Positions 15,046 to 24,434 of a DNA stretch of 36,281 nt are shown here, one piece after another. A model generated the notes under the pieces. The model was given only the letters and a program-made list of their open reading frames with translations, did no database searches and was not told the origin of the DNA. The translations under genes were made by a program, and so were the position numbers. Location: the NCBI GenBank assembly GCA_030153935.1, contig JASKKX010000013.1, positions 1 through 36,281 of the forward strand. The letters are read 5' to 3'. The stretch is from Verrucomicrobiota bacterium. Lineage in GTDB: Bacteria; Verrucomicrobiota; Kiritimatiellia; Kiritimatiellales; Tichowtungiaceae. Every line of letters begins with the position of its first letter. Position 1 is the stretch's first letter.

Positions 15046-17511
15046 ATGAAAAAACTGGTTATTGTAGAGTCTCCTGCGAAGGCAAAGACAATTAATAAGT
15101 ATCTCGGTGAGGATTATATCGTGAAAGCCTCGATGGGGCATGTGCGCGATCTGCCGCCGAAGAAACTGGGTGTGGATGTCGATAAAGGATTTGAGCCGGA
15201 ATATGTGAACACCAAAGGTCGCGCCAAGGTGATCGCCGAGCTGAAAGCCGCGGCAAAGAAATGCGATGAGGTGATTCTGGCACCCGACCCGGACCGGGAG
15301 GGAGAGGCGATTGCCTGGCATCTTTTTGAGCTGCTCAAAGGAATTATTCCCCCGGAAAAATTCAGTCGCGTCACCTATAATGAGATCACAAAAGCTGCGA
15401 TTCAGGAGGCGTTTTCGCATCCCGGTGAACTGGATAAAAACCGTGTCAACTCTCAGCAGGCGCGCCGGGTTCTTGACCGGCTGGTCGGATTCAAGGTGAG
15501 CCCGCTGCTTTGGAAGCAGATTAAAGGCGGAGTCAGCGCGGGACGCGTGCAGTCCGTGGCCTTGCGCCTTGTCTGTGAGCGTGAGCGCGAAATCCAGAAC
15601 TTTAATCCGGAAGAATACTGGGTGCTTGGTGCAAATGTCCGCAAGCTGATTGATCCGCGTGATCCTTTCGAGGTCAAGCTGGCGCAGATCAACGGTGAAA
15701 AAGCTGAAATCAAAAGCAGTGAACAGGCGGAAAAAATTCGTGCGGAACTGGAGCAGAGCACATTGCATGTCGCCCGGATCATTGAAAAAGAGATTCAGCG
15801 CAAGGCGCGAGCGCCGTTTATTACCAGTACATTGCAGCAGGCAGCCTCCAGTGTTTGCGGATTCACTCCGGCGCGCACGATGAGCATTGCGCAGGCGCTT
15901 TATGAAAACGGGCTGATCACCTATATGCGAACCGACTCGGTGAACATCGCTAAAAGTGCGCAGGAGGCCTGCCGAACATTTATCGGTGCCGAGTACGGCA
16001 ACGAGTATCTTCCGTCCAAAGCGAATGTTTACAAAAGCCGCGGCAACGCGCAGGAAGCGCATGAAGCGATCCGCCCGACGGATGTTGCACAGACTCCGCC
16101 GGACATTTCCGGTCTCAAGCCCGAAGAGCAGAGACTGTATAAACTGATCTGGGAACGGTTTGTTTCCAGCCAGATGGTGCCTGCGCGTATCGCCCGCCGC
16201 ACGGCTGAAATCGAAACGGATGGCAGCAATATCTATCTTTTCCGCGCGACCTCTTCGGAAATTGCGTTCCCCGGTTATATGCGCGCCAGTGGCATCGAAA
16301 AGGCTGCAGACAGGAAAAACGAAGATGAGGATGACGAAAACGGTGAAACCAGACTCCCGCCGCTGGCCGAAGGCGAAAAACTCGATTGTGTCGAATGGAC
16401 CGGCGAACAGAAATTCACCAAACCGCCGGCGCGCTTCAGTGAGCCGTCGCTTATCCGCGCACTGGAAGCAAACGGCGTCGGACGCCCGAGTACGTATGCG
16501 CAGACCTTGTCTGTGCTCGATAAGCGTGAATATGTAACCAAGGAAAAACGTTCGCTTGTTCCGACCGAGGCGGGATTGCGTGTGAACGACTTTCTGGTCG
16601 GGGCTCTCGACTCACTTTTCAACGTCAAGTTCACCGCCGAAATGGAAGCACAGCTCGATAAAGTCGAAGACGGTTCCGTCGAATGGACCGATATGATGAA
16701 TAAATTCTACAAACAGTTCCTCGAATGGCTCGAAGGCGCGCGCGATATGGCGGATCCTGAGAGCACGAAAGAACTGCTCACCGCTTTTGAGCAGGTCAGG
16801 GAATGGGCCGCTCCGGTTAAACGCGGTCGCCGCACGTATGATGACAAAGAAATCATTAAATCCGTTCGTGAAAAGTTTGACGAGGACGGTCAGATTACTC
16901 AGCGCCAGCATCAGATGCTTTTCCGGATGGCCTGTAAATATATTGAACAGCTTGATGCGGAAGAAGTGAAGAAACTGGGTCTTGAAAAACCGGAAGAACC
17001 GCGTACTGAAACGCATCGCAAACTGGAACTGCTTCGGGGTGTTGAATTTGATGCGCCCCGCAAAGTGGGGCGACGCACGTATGATGATGCCAAATTCTGT
17101 GCTTCGCTTCGTCAGCAGGTGCAAAACGGCCGCCGTCTCAGCGAACGGCAGGTTGACGCCCTTGACGCCCTGCTTCTGAAGTATGCTGAACAGATCGAGG
17201 ACTTTGAGCGCGTCAAAAAGAACTTTAACCTGACCAGGCCGGAAGTGTCCGACACAGGGGTTGCAGGATCACTGCTCGGCCTGCTCAAAAACATTAAAAC
17301 ATGGAATCCTCCGGTCAAACGCGGTAACCGTGAATTCAATGACCGGACGTTCTATGAATCGCTGGCCGGACAGTTCGAAAGCAAGGGGTCGCTTTCGGAG
17401 AAGCAGATCGCTGCACTCAAAAAGATCGTCGCCCGCTATGCGGATCAGATTCCCGACTATGATTTGATTCGCGAGCAGTACGGCCTTCCCGAACCGCGGA
17501 CGAAGAAGTAG
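15046..17511 (+). CDS. topA: DNA topoisomerase I with three non-zinc C-terminal repeats
   Basis: The 821-residue protein has a strong ribosome binding site (AAGGAAC). The TOPRIM domain shows IVESPAKAKTINKYLG and DPDREGEAIAWHLFE; the catalytic tyrosine lies in LITYMRTDSVN, and FSEPSLIRALEANGVGRPST belongs to the core. It relaxes negative supercoils, acting in the nucleoid. Instead of the usual four-cysteine zinc ribbons, the last 235 residues hold three repeats of about 80 residues starting near W587, F668 and W753, each with KRGRRTYDD-like then LSERQ/LSEKQ and a helix ending in KYAEQI-like sequence. They probably bind DNA or a partner in place of the ribbons. Confidence 0.95.
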   Translation: MKKLVIVESPAKAKTINKYLGEDYIVKASMGHVRDLPPKKLGVDVDKGFEPEYVNTKGRAKVIAELKAAAKKCDEVILAPDPDREGEAIAWHLFELLKGIIPPEKFSRVTYNEITKAAIQEAFSHPGELDKNRVNSQQARRVLDRLVGFKVSPLLWKQIKGGVSAGRVQSVALRLVCEREREIQNFNPEEYWVLGANVRKLIDPRDPFEVKLAQINGEKAEIKSSEQAEKIRAELEQSTLHVARIIEKEIQRKARAPFITSTLQQAASSVCGFTPARTMSIAQALYENGLITYMRTDSVNIAKSAQEACRTFIGAEYGNEYLPSKANVYKSRGNAQEAHEAIRPTDVAQTPPDISGLKPEEQRLYKLIWERFVSSQMVPARIARRTAEIETDGSNIYLFRATSSEIAFPGYMRASGIEKAADRKNEDEDDENGETRLPPLAEGEKLDCVEWTGEQKFTKPPARFSEPSLIRALEANGVGRPSTYAQTLSVLDKREYVTKEKRSLVPTEAGLRVNDFLVGALDSLFNVKFTAEMEAQLDKVEDGSVEWTDMMNKFYKQFLEWLEGARDMADPESTKELLTAFEQVREWAAPVKRGRRTYDDKEIIKSVREKFDEDGQITQRQHQMLFRMACKYIEQLDAEEVKKLGLEKPEEPRTETHRKLELLRGVEFDAPRKVGRRTYDDAKFCASLRQQVQNGRRLSERQVDALDALLLKYAEQIEDFERVKKNFNLTRPEVSDTGVAGSLLGLLKNIKTWNPPVKRGNREFNDRTFYESLAGQFESKGSLSEKQIAALKKIVARYADQIPDYDLIREQYGLPEPRTKK

Positions 17512-17522
17512 ACTCCCCGTCG

Positions 17523-18476
17523 ATGAAAACCATCGCAGATCCTTGTGTTGAGCATTTTATGCGCTATCTGCAGGGCGAAAAAAACGCTTCGGGGCATACG
17601 GTCAGTAACTACCTGATTGATCTCAACCAGTTCGTCGAACTGACGTGGGGCAAAGATGCCTCGCCCCCGTACAACTGGAAAGAGGCCGATCGTCTGGCTG
17701 CCCGGAAGTTCCTGGTCTTTTTCCAGAAACTGGAAATGGCCCCCGCAACAACCGGGCGAAAGCTTTCTGCGTTGCGCTCATTCTATAAATTTATGGTGCG
17801 CGAGGAATACGTTCCGCTCAATCCGTTCAGCGGTCTTCACCTGCCGAAAAAGGGCAGTTACCTGCCTGCTGTTCTTTCGATGAACGAGGTGAACCAGTTG
17901 CTGGCCGCTCCGCAGGCGATGGCCGCCGGAACGGCAAAAAAAACTCTGTTTGACGAATATGTGCCGGTACGAGATACCGCGATCCTGGAGGTGCTCTACA
18001 GCACCGGGATGCGCATCGGTGAACTGGTGACGATGAGTGAAGCCCGGATCGATATTCTTTCCGGCATCATCAGCGTACTCGGAAAAGGGAAAAAAGAACG
18101 GCTCTGTCCGCTCGGTCGTCCTGCGGAACGGGCCTTGCAGAACGCGCTTTCCATGCGTTCTGAGGTTTGGAACTCATTCGGCATGACGGGCGATTCGAAA
18201 AAGGTGATTTTCCTCAACAAACACGGCGGACCGCTCACCGCGCGCTCCATTGAACGGATGCTTAAAAAATATGCGGCGTACTGCGGACTCAAGCCGACCA
18301 TTTCACCGCACGCCCTGCGCCACAGCTTTGCCACCCATTTGCTCGACAACGGCGCCGATCTGCGCAGCGTGCAGGAACTGCTTGGTCACGCCAGCCTGTC
18401 GACCACACAGATCTACACGCACGTCTCCGTCGAAAAACTCAAACGGGTTTATGAGGAGGCGCATCCGCGCGCTTGA
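17523..18476 (+). CDS. Xer-type tyrosine recombinase (XerC/XerD)
   Basis: The protein has 317 residues, the usual Xer size. The N-terminal SAM-like domain ends with GRKLSALRSFYKFM. The catalytic residues are all visible: R164 (STGMRIGEL), K188 (LGKGKKERL), H263 and R266 (SPHALRHSFATHL), H289 (LLGHASLSTTQ) and Y298 (IYTHV). Such enzymes resolve chromosome dimers at dif; the position after topA is typical of the housekeeping copy rather than of an integrase. I cannot tell XerC from XerD. One palindrome copy in the N-terminal domain encodes FFQKLEM without apparent length change. No dif site is visible nearby. Confidence 0.92.
   Translation: MKTIADPCVEHFMRYLQGEKNASGHTVSNYLIDLNQFVELTWGKDASPPYNWKEADRLAARKFLVFFQKLEMAPATTGRKLSALRSFYKFMVREEYVPLNPFSGLHLPKKGSYLPAVLSMNEVNQLLAAPQAMAAGTAKKTLFDEYVPVRDTAILEVLYSTGMRIGELVTMSEARIDILSGIISVLGKGKKERLCPLGRPAERALQNALSMRSEVWNSFGMTGDSKKVIFLNKHGGPLTARSIERMLKKYAAYCGLKPTISPHALRHSFATHLLDNGADLRSVQELLGHASLSTTQIYTHVSVEKLKRVYEEAHPRA
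17718..17736. repeat. Dispersed palindrome in the xer gene
   Basis: TTTTTCCAGAAACTGGAAA, exact core, centred on 17728, read as FFQKLEM. Confidence 0.7.
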
Positions 18477-18507
18477 AACTTATGTCCGGAGTCGGAATAC
18501 TGCTGCG

Positions 18508-19785
18508 ATGATTTGGATTTTTTACAACCTGCTTTTTCCGATTGGGTTTCTGTTCCTGCTTCCCAAATTTATCCTGCGCATGGCACGCCGCGGCGGATAT
18601 CGGCGGCATTTTGAACAGCGGTTCGGGATTTATGGCAGCGGCACCGCTGCCCGGTTGGCGAAAGGCCGCCGCATCTGGATTCATGCAGTCAGCGTGGGCG
18701 AACTGTTTGTCGCACTCCGTTTCATCGAGGAATACCGCAAGGCACATCCGGAAGCTTTGTTTGTGTTGAGTACGAATACATCCACCGGCCACGCGCTTGC
18801 CGAACGACAGCTTGACCGCCGCGACGTACTGATCTATTTCCCCATTGATCTGCCGTTTGTCATGAAAAAGGCGTTTGATACCATTAATCCGCTCAAGCTT
18901 ATTCTGGTCGAATGCGAATTCTGGCCGAATTTTGTACGTCAGGCGCATCGTCGCGGCATTCCGGTGGCATTAATCAACGGGCGTATTTCCGATTCGTCGT
19001 ACAAGGGCTACATGCTGCTGCGTCCATTCACCCGCCGACTGCTTGAACTGATTGACCTGCTCTGCGTGCAGGGTCGGCAGGATGCGGAGCGCATCATCGC
19101 CATGGGTGCGCGGCCCGAAACAGTAAAAATACTCGGAACAGCCAAATACGATCTGTCGCCGGCCATTGTCGGAATGGATGTGACCGCGCGAGCAGTCCTC
19201 CGGAATCTTTCTGTTCCGGACAACGCGCTTATCCTGCTCGGCGGATCGACCTGGCTCGGTGAAGAAGAGGCCCTTTGCCGGATTTATAAAAACCTGCGCG
19301 AAACCTGTCCGGAACTTTTTCTTGTCCTGGTTCCGCGTCATGCGGAACGACGCGATGAGGTGAAAAAGGTGATCGAAAATCAGGAGCTTACGGTTGCGCT
19401 GCGCAGCCGGATGAATGGAGGACTCGATAAACCGGATGTGCTGATCGTGGACAGTACCGGGGAGATGATGAATTTTTATTCCATTGCAGATGTCGTTTTT
19501 GTCGGCAAGAGTCTTTGCGAACATGGAGGACAGAATCCGATTGAGCCGGCGCTCTTCAGCAAACCGATTGTCGTGGGTCCCAATATGGAAAACTTTCCGG
19601 CGGTCATGGACGACTTTCTTTCAGCGAACGCCATCAGGCAGGTTCAGAGTTTTCAGGCATTGGAGAAAACCATTGCCGAACTGCTGGCGGATTCCGCAGT
19701 TCGCGAGCAGCTCGGCCGTGCCGCCCGCCGTGTCATCGACAACCGTCGCGGCGTGATTGCCACAATGGTTCATGCCATCGGCTGA
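18508..19785 (+). CDS. waaA: 3-deoxy-D-manno-octulosonic acid (Kdo) transferase
   Basis: From ATG 18508 the protein has 425 residues. A hydrophobic N-terminal anchor (IFYNLLFPIGFLFLLPKFIL) is followed by the GT30 domain: WIHAVSVGELFVA, LSTNTSTGHALAE, LVECEFWPNFVRQA and ALINGRISDSSYKGY in the acceptor half, then GSTWLGEEEAL, VLVPRHAERRDEV and NPIEPALFSKPIVVGPN in the donor half. It attaches Kdo from CMP-Kdo to lipid A at the inner face of the cytoplasmic membrane, so the cell makes LPS; kdsD in this window supplies the Kdo pathway. A palindrome near the end encodes FQALEK. It follows xer by 31 bases. Confidence 0.93.
   Translation: MIWIFYNLLFPIGFLFLLPKFILRMARRGGYRRHFEQRFGIYGSGTAARLAKGRRIWIHAVSVGELFVALRFIEEYRKAHPEALFVLSTNTSTGHALAERQLDRRDVLIYFPIDLPFVMKKAFDTINPLKLILVECEFWPNFVRQAHRRGIPVALINGRISDSSYKGYMLLRPFTRRLLELIDLLCVQGRQDAERIIAMGARPETVKILGTAKYDLSPAIVGMDVTARAVLRNLSVPDNALILLGGSTWLGEEEALCRIYKNLRETCPELFLVLVPRHAERRDEVKKVIENQELTVALRSRMNGGLDKPDVLIVDSTGEMMNFYSIADVVFVGKSLCEHGGQNPIEPALFSKPIVVGPNMENFPAVMDDFLSANAIRQVQSFQALEKTIAELLADSAVREQLGRAARRVIDNRRGVIATMVHAIG
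19650..19669. repeat. Degenerate dispersed palindrome in waaA
   Basis: TTTTCAGGCATTGGAGAAAA has lost one C of the left arm; it is read as FQALEK with TTT for the Phe codon. Confidence 0.5.
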
Positions 19786-19788
19786 TGG

Positions 19789-20430
19789 TTATTTACCGAA
19801 CCATTCCTGCAGGTGGTTCTGAAACTCCTGCACCGTCATGAAGAGGAAATCCGGAAGCATGGATGCCAGTTTTTCCGGTTCAGCAGTGGATGCCCAGGCC
19901 ACTGCGGCAACTTTAATCCCGCAGGCTCGTGAAGCCAGGATATCGGACGGGGTATCTCCGACATAGAGAATGTCGTTACGGTTTATCGAAAAAGACTCAA
20001 TAATCTCTTCAAAGCACCGTTCTTTAATCGGACCCTCGGGCGATCCGGTTTTAACAGTGTCAAAATAATCCGAGAGGCCGTAACGGTTTAATGTAATCGC
20101 GGCACTCAATGAACCTTTTCCCGTAACCATTCCAACGAATACGTCTTTTCTTTTGAGCCAGCAGAGCAGCTCGGGAATGCCTGGGAACGGTTGCGGCCAT
20201 TGATGGTGCAACTGCTCATAACTGCGTAGATATTCGGTTACGCCGGCTTCGTATTGGCCCGGAATAAAAGCACGAATGGTTCCTTCTTCGGAGGGGCCGA
20301 AGGTGGCAATAATCTCCCCATCCGTCAGCGTTCGCTCAGCAAGCGGTTCGATTGCTTTGCGGAATGCGGCAATACACAGCGGCAGTGTATCGCCGAGGGT
20401 TCCATCTAAGTCAAAAAGGATTGTTTTCAT
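19789..20430 (-). CDS. HAD-superfamily phosphatase, phosphoglycolate phosphatase-like
   Basis: From ATG 20430, preceded by GGGGAC, the protein has 213 residues. HAD motif I is ILFDLDGTLGDT at the N-terminus, motif II is GMVTGKGS, motif III includes GSPEGPIKER, and motif IV is DILYVGDTPSDILAS. The four-helix cap after motif I is that of the Gph/PGP (C1) subfamily. It should hydrolyse a small phosphate ester in the cytoplasm; phosphoglycolate is a guess, mildly supported by a glycerate kinase nearby. A longer frame up to 20601 is not the real start. It converges on waaA with three bases between the stops. Confidence 0.85.
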   Translation of the reverse strand: MKTILFDLDGTLGDTLPLCIAAFRKAIEPLAERTLTDGEIIATFGPSEEGTIRAFIPGQYEAGVTEYLRSYEQLHHQWPQPFPGIPELLCWLKRKDVFVGMVTGKGSLSAAITLNRYGLSDYFDTVKTGSPEGPIKERCFEEIIESFSINRNDILYVGDTPSDILASRACGIKVAAVAWASTAEPEKLASMLPDFLFMTVQEFQNHLQEWFGK

Positions 20431-20518
20431 ATTGTCCCCATAATCATAGCCGGATGGCATCAGGAAACAAACCGTAAAAAACCGTTGTCGTAAAATCGTT
20501 GGAATGCTAAGAAAAAAG

Positions 20519-20584
20519 ATGAAAACAGTTTTGGCATTCGATTTGTTCAAAGGGAATCTCCCGGCCGCTGTGCGGTTCCGGTGA
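20519..20584 (+). pseudogene. Relic of a glycerate-kinase N-terminus
   Basis: A 21-codon frame reads MKTVLAFDLFKGNLPA and then quits the family and stops. The intact glycerate kinase 450 bases downstream begins MKIVLAFDSFKGNIPA: 13 of 16 residues are the same. The DNA is clearly related but diverged, so it is an old remnant or paralogue fragment, not a fresh duplication. Confidence 0.6.
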
Positions 20585-20599
20585 AAAGAGAGCAGAATC

Positions 20600-20929
20600 A
20601 TGAGTACGACCTATCGGGACAGTCCGTGGGACCGACAGGGTGTTATCGACACCATCCTGCGGAAAGTAGCCTTTCCGCACATGGCGCAGGTGCGCCAACG
20701 GTTTGACAATGCGAGCCTCCAGGATATCCCGGCGGCGATTTTCACCTGTGTCGGGATCGATAAGCGGCATCCGCGAATTGTCCGGATCGAAAATACTTTC
20801 CATCTCTCCACGATCCGGATTTCCGCCGCCCTGCGCCGGGAAGCGCTGGACCGTCCCGACATCGACATCCTGGAACCGTTCCGGCCCCTGCCGTTCAACT
20901 CCAACGGAGATTTGCTGCTTGAGGGATGA
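20600..20929 (+). pseudogene. Internally deleted remnant of a LarA-like (DUF2088) protein
   Basis: The frame is open for 109 residues from ATG 20600. Residues 28-46 (HMAQVRQRFDNASLQDIPA) resemble the N-terminus of lactate-racemase-domain proteins of about 430 residues. From about residue 50 it reads like the C-terminus of the same family (TCVGIDKRHPRIVRIENTFH, then ISAALRREAL, PDIDILEPF, LPFNSNGDLL). The whole catalytic middle, roughly 300 residues, is missing, and the junction lies near DIPAAIFTCV. It may be translated but cannot have the nickel-pincer enzyme activity. Family assignment rests on memory of the family ends. It stands between a glycerate-kinase relic and the intact glycerate kinase. 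Confidence 0.6.
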
Positions 20930-20976
20930 ATCCGCTCCATGGGATACCTTTCAAGTGTTTAACAGAAAGGGACAGA

Positions 20977-22047
20977 ATGAAAATTGTTTTAGCCTTTGAC
21001 TCATTTAAAGGGAATATTCCCGCTAGGGAAGTGTGCGAAATTGTCCGCGACGGGATTAAGTCCGTTCGTCCTGAGATCGAAACGGTGATTCTGCCGATGG
21101 CTGACGGCGGCGAGGGGACGGCCGAGGCGATGATGGCTGCACTTGGCGGGGAATGGATTCCGGTGACCGTCACCGGTCCCCTGCCGACGATGAAGGTGGA
21201 CGCCGGCTTTGCCTGGTTCTCTGCTGAAAAAACAGCTGTGGTTGAAATGGCGGCCGCCAGCGGCCTGCCGCTTTTAAAGCCGGACGAGTACAACCCGATG
21301 GTGGCCACGACGTACGGAACCGGCGAGCTGATTAAAGCTGCAATCGACAAAGGGGCAGAAAGAATTCTGCTGACGGTTGGCGGCAGTGCAACGGTTGACG
21401 GGGGCGTCGGTGCAGCCGAGGCGCTTGGATGGAAGTTCCCGGAATCCGGGGAGATCGTTCCTCCGGAAAACCTGCAGTTGCCTGAAGTCGATGTACTGTG
21501 CGATGTAACCAATCCGCTTTGCGGCCCGAATGGTGCGGCGCATGTATATGGCCCGCAGAAGGGTGCAACGCCGGAAATGGTGGAGCAGCTCGATTCCAGA
21601 CTTCGGAAACTTTCGGAGAAAATTATCCGAAGTCTGGGAAAAGATGTACGCGATCTGCCGGGCGCGGGCGCGGCGGGCGGACTGGCCGCCGGAGCTGTGG
21701 CGTTTATGAACGGGAAACTGGTGAGTGGCGTCGACACAGTGATGAGTACGATCGGACTGCCCGCGGCCTTGCGGGGAGCTGCATGGGTGCTGACCGGCGA
21801 GGGAAAGTTTGATGCACAATCTGTGCAAGGCAAAGTTGTCGACGGGGTGGCGCGGCTGGCGGCACAGGCCGGCGTAAAAACCGGCGTGATTGCCGGGTGT
21901 ATTCTGCTGAGCGAGGCGGAGTGGCGCGCGGCGGGAATTTCATTTGCGGCGACGCTTCAGCCGGAAGGGATGAGTGTGGAAGAATCAATCCGTCGCAGCC
22001 GGGAACTCCTTTTTGCGGCGGCGGCCGCTTTTGCCCGCGATTTGTAA
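20977..22047 (+). CDS. Glycerate kinase (GK-I type)
   Basis: From ATG 20977 (AAAGGGAC upstream) the protein has 356 residues. Family signatures are IVLAFDSFKGNIPA at the start, LPMADGGEGTAEAMMAALGG, TGPLP, VEMAAASGLPLL, TYGTGELIKAAID and LLTVGGSATVDGG, then VLCDVTNPLCG and GAGAAGGLAAG, ending with VLTGEGKFDAQS and GVIAGC. It phosphorylates glycerate (usually to 2-phosphoglycerate) and feeds it into glycolysis; gapA downstream and the HAD phosphatase upstream suit a C2/C3 acid context, but co-regulation is not shown. Two palindromes 31 bp apart, forming together a 12-bp hairpin, encode part of SRLRKLSEKIIRSLGKDV. Confidence 0.93.
   Translation: MKIVLAFDSFKGNIPAREVCEIVRDGIKSVRPEIETVILPMADGGEGTAEAMMAALGGEWIPVTVTGPLPTMKVDAGFAWFSAEKTAVVEMAAASGLPLLKPDEYNPMVATTYGTGELIKAAIDKGAERILLTVGGSATVDGGVGAAEALGWKFPESGEIVPPENLQLPEVDVLCDVTNPLCGPNGAAHVYGPQKGATPEMVEQLDSRLRKLSEKIIRSLGKDVRDLPGAGAAGGLAAGAVAFMNGKLVSGVDTVMSTIGLPAALRGAAWVLTGEGKFDAQSVQGKVVDGVARLAAQAGVKTGVIAGCILLSEAEWRAAGISFAATLQPEGMSVEESIRRSRELLFAAAAAFARDL
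21594..21642. repeat. Paired degenerate palindromes, 31 bp apart, mutually complementary
   Basis: Unit 1 (21594-21609, TTCCAGACTTCGGAAA) is centred on 21601. Unit 2 (21623-21642, core TCCG-AAGTC-TGGG) is centred on 21632. CCAGACTTCGGA (21596-21607) is also the exact reverse complement of TCCGAAGTCTGG (21626-21637), so the transcript could fold into a 12-bp stem with an 18-base loop. Confidence 0.6.
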
Positions 22048-22101
22048 TTGTTGCGGTTCATGGGGTTGATGTAGAGTTTTCCGGAATAAGGAACTGAACT
22101 G

Positions 22102-22401
22102 ATGGCCTCATCGGATATTTATGAAGTGAAAGAATCCCCTTGGGCAGACCGGGCGAATCATCCGTCGATATCCCGGCGCCGTTCGGGGCACCGCCGTTCG
22201 CGCAAGACCTTTGACGGGGAGAACGATCGTTCTAAAACGAAGCGGAGACGCAGTCGTAACCGCGGATTCCGTCGATTTCGACATTTGATGAAGAATCCGG
22301 AATTCAGCAAAAAATTCTGGATTATTGTGCTGAGCATATCGGGATTGATCCTGGCTGTACTGATTGTGTGGGACCTGTTTTTCCGCTATCCCCGAATCTG
22401 A
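22102..22401 (+). CDS. Small single-pass membrane protein, unknown function
   Basis: This 99-residue protein has a good ribosome binding site (AAGGAACT). About 70 polar, very basic residues (RRRSGHRRSRKT, KTKRRRSRNRGFRRFRH) are followed by one hydrophobic helix (FWIIVLSISGLILAVLIVWD) and a short end. By the positive-inside rule the N-terminus is cytoplasmic and could touch nucleic acid or phospholipid. I do not recognise a family. It follows the glycerate kinase by 54 bases on the same strand and converges with the M50 protease. Confidence 0.6.
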   Translation: MASSDIYEVKESPWADRANHPSISRRRSGHRRSRKTFDGENDRSKTKRRRSRNRGFRRFRHLMKNPEFSKKFWIIVLSISGLILAVLIVWDLFFRYPRI

Positions 22402-22418
22402 ACCGGCTTTAAAAGCGG

Positions 22419-23237
22419 TCATTGCCAGTTTTTGAACAGATCGTTGAAGAAAGCATTGGTCTTCTTTTTCCACTCTTTCCAGGTGGATTTTGCCCTGCGG
22501 GCATACGGAGGAGGGCTGACTTCCACCTCGGCCTGCTGCTCAATGGTGAACCATTCCTGCTGCATATGCTGTGCATAGACCGCGCGATATTCCGCTCCCG
22601 CTGCCTGATAAATGAAGATCGCAATCAGAACCAGGATAAAGTTGCCGTGGAAAAGTCCGAAAATTCCAAAGGCAACCGCCATGATCCGCCCGATGCGTGC
22701 GGCCAGCGCGGTTGCTTTGAGGCGGCCGAGCCGCGGTGTCATAAACGCGCGGAAGATGCGCCCGCCGTCCATCGGAAACGATGGCAGCAGATTGAAAAGC
22801 AGCAGTGCCAGGTTTATTGCGGACAGAATAAAGAACAGTACTGCAAGCGGGGCCAGCCCCAACAGGGTAAACAGCCCGCCGATGAGTCGGCAGAGCAGGG
22901 CCAGGATACCGCTCACCGCCGGGCCGGCAGCCGCCATAAGAAACTCGTCCTTCGGCTGCGATGGCATATTACTCATTTTAGCAACCCCGCCGATCGGCAG
23001 CAGCATAATTTCCCGTACGTGACATCCCTTGCGGATAGCAACCCAGGAATGACCTAATTCATGGAGTGCCACGCAGACGAAGACTCCTGCCGCACAGAGC
23101 AGTCCGAATAAAAAACCGGCAGTTCCGAACCACGGCACGAACTGAAGCGCGAGAATCGGCAGCAGAATAATCAGTGTAATATGCACCCGTACCGGAATGC
23201 CCATAACGTGGGTCAGCAGATAAGAACGTTTAATCAT
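22419..23237 (-). CDS. M50-family (site-2-type) zinc metalloprotease
   Basis: From ATG 23237 (AAGGATT upstream) the protein has 272 residues. The zinc-binding HExxH lies in VALHELGHSWVAIRKG within a membrane segment, and the third ligand in LLNLLPSFPMDGGRIFRAF. Several transmembrane helices surround these motifs. There is no PDZ or CBS domain; a 60-residue charged soluble tail (YRAVYAQHMQQEW onward) follows. This matches the short SpoIVFB/S2P group that cleaves membrane-bound regulators within the bilayer. No anti-sigma factor or other obvious substrate is adjacent. Confidence 0.88.
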   Translation of the reverse strand: MIKRSYLLTHVMGIPVRVHITLIILLPILALQFVPWFGTAGFLFGLLCAAGVFVCVALHELGHSWVAIRKGCHVREIMLLPIGGVAKMSNMPSQPKDEFLMAAAGPAVSGILALLCRLIGGLFTLLGLAPLAVLFFILSAINLALLLFNLLPSFPMDGGRIFRAFMTPRLGRLKATALAARIGRIMAVAFGIFGLFHGNFILVLIAIFIYQAAGAEYRAVYAQHMQQEWFTIEQQAEVEVSPPPYARRAKSTWKEWKKKTNAFFNDLFKNWQ

Positions 23238-23306
23238 AATCAAATCCTTGGTTTTCTGAAGTTTCAGGGCTTCGGGGGGGCATGTCAAGTTTAGGGGTGC
23301 AATGGA

Positions 23307-23335
23307 TTGACGCTATAAGGGTGTTCCGGTATGGT
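23307..23335 (+). promoter_or_regulatory. Sigma-70-type promoter of gapA
   Basis: TTGACG (23307-23312), a 17-base spacer and TATGGT (23330-23335) precede gapA by about 55 bases. The ribosome binding site AAAGGGAGA (just before 23391) is among the strongest in the window, as expected for an abundant enzyme. Confidence 0.5.
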
Positions 23336-23342
23336 TTTTTGA

Positions 23343-24386
<1,044 letters not shown>

Positions 24387-24401
24387 GGCACTTGCATCAT
24401 A

Positions 24402-24434
24402 AAAAGCCGCTCCGGTTTCCGGGGCGGCTTTTTT
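24402..24434 (+). terminator. Rho-independent terminator of gapA
   Basis: GCCGCTCCGG, loop TTT, CCGGGGCGGC forms a GC-rich stem with one G-T pair, followed by six T and preceded by A's; it begins 15 bases after the gapA stop. Confidence 0.9.

Noticed and set aside
15013-16062. 349-codon minus-strand frame opposite topA
   Set aside because: The plus strand carries the catalytic TOPRIM and tyrosine motifs of topoisomerase I.
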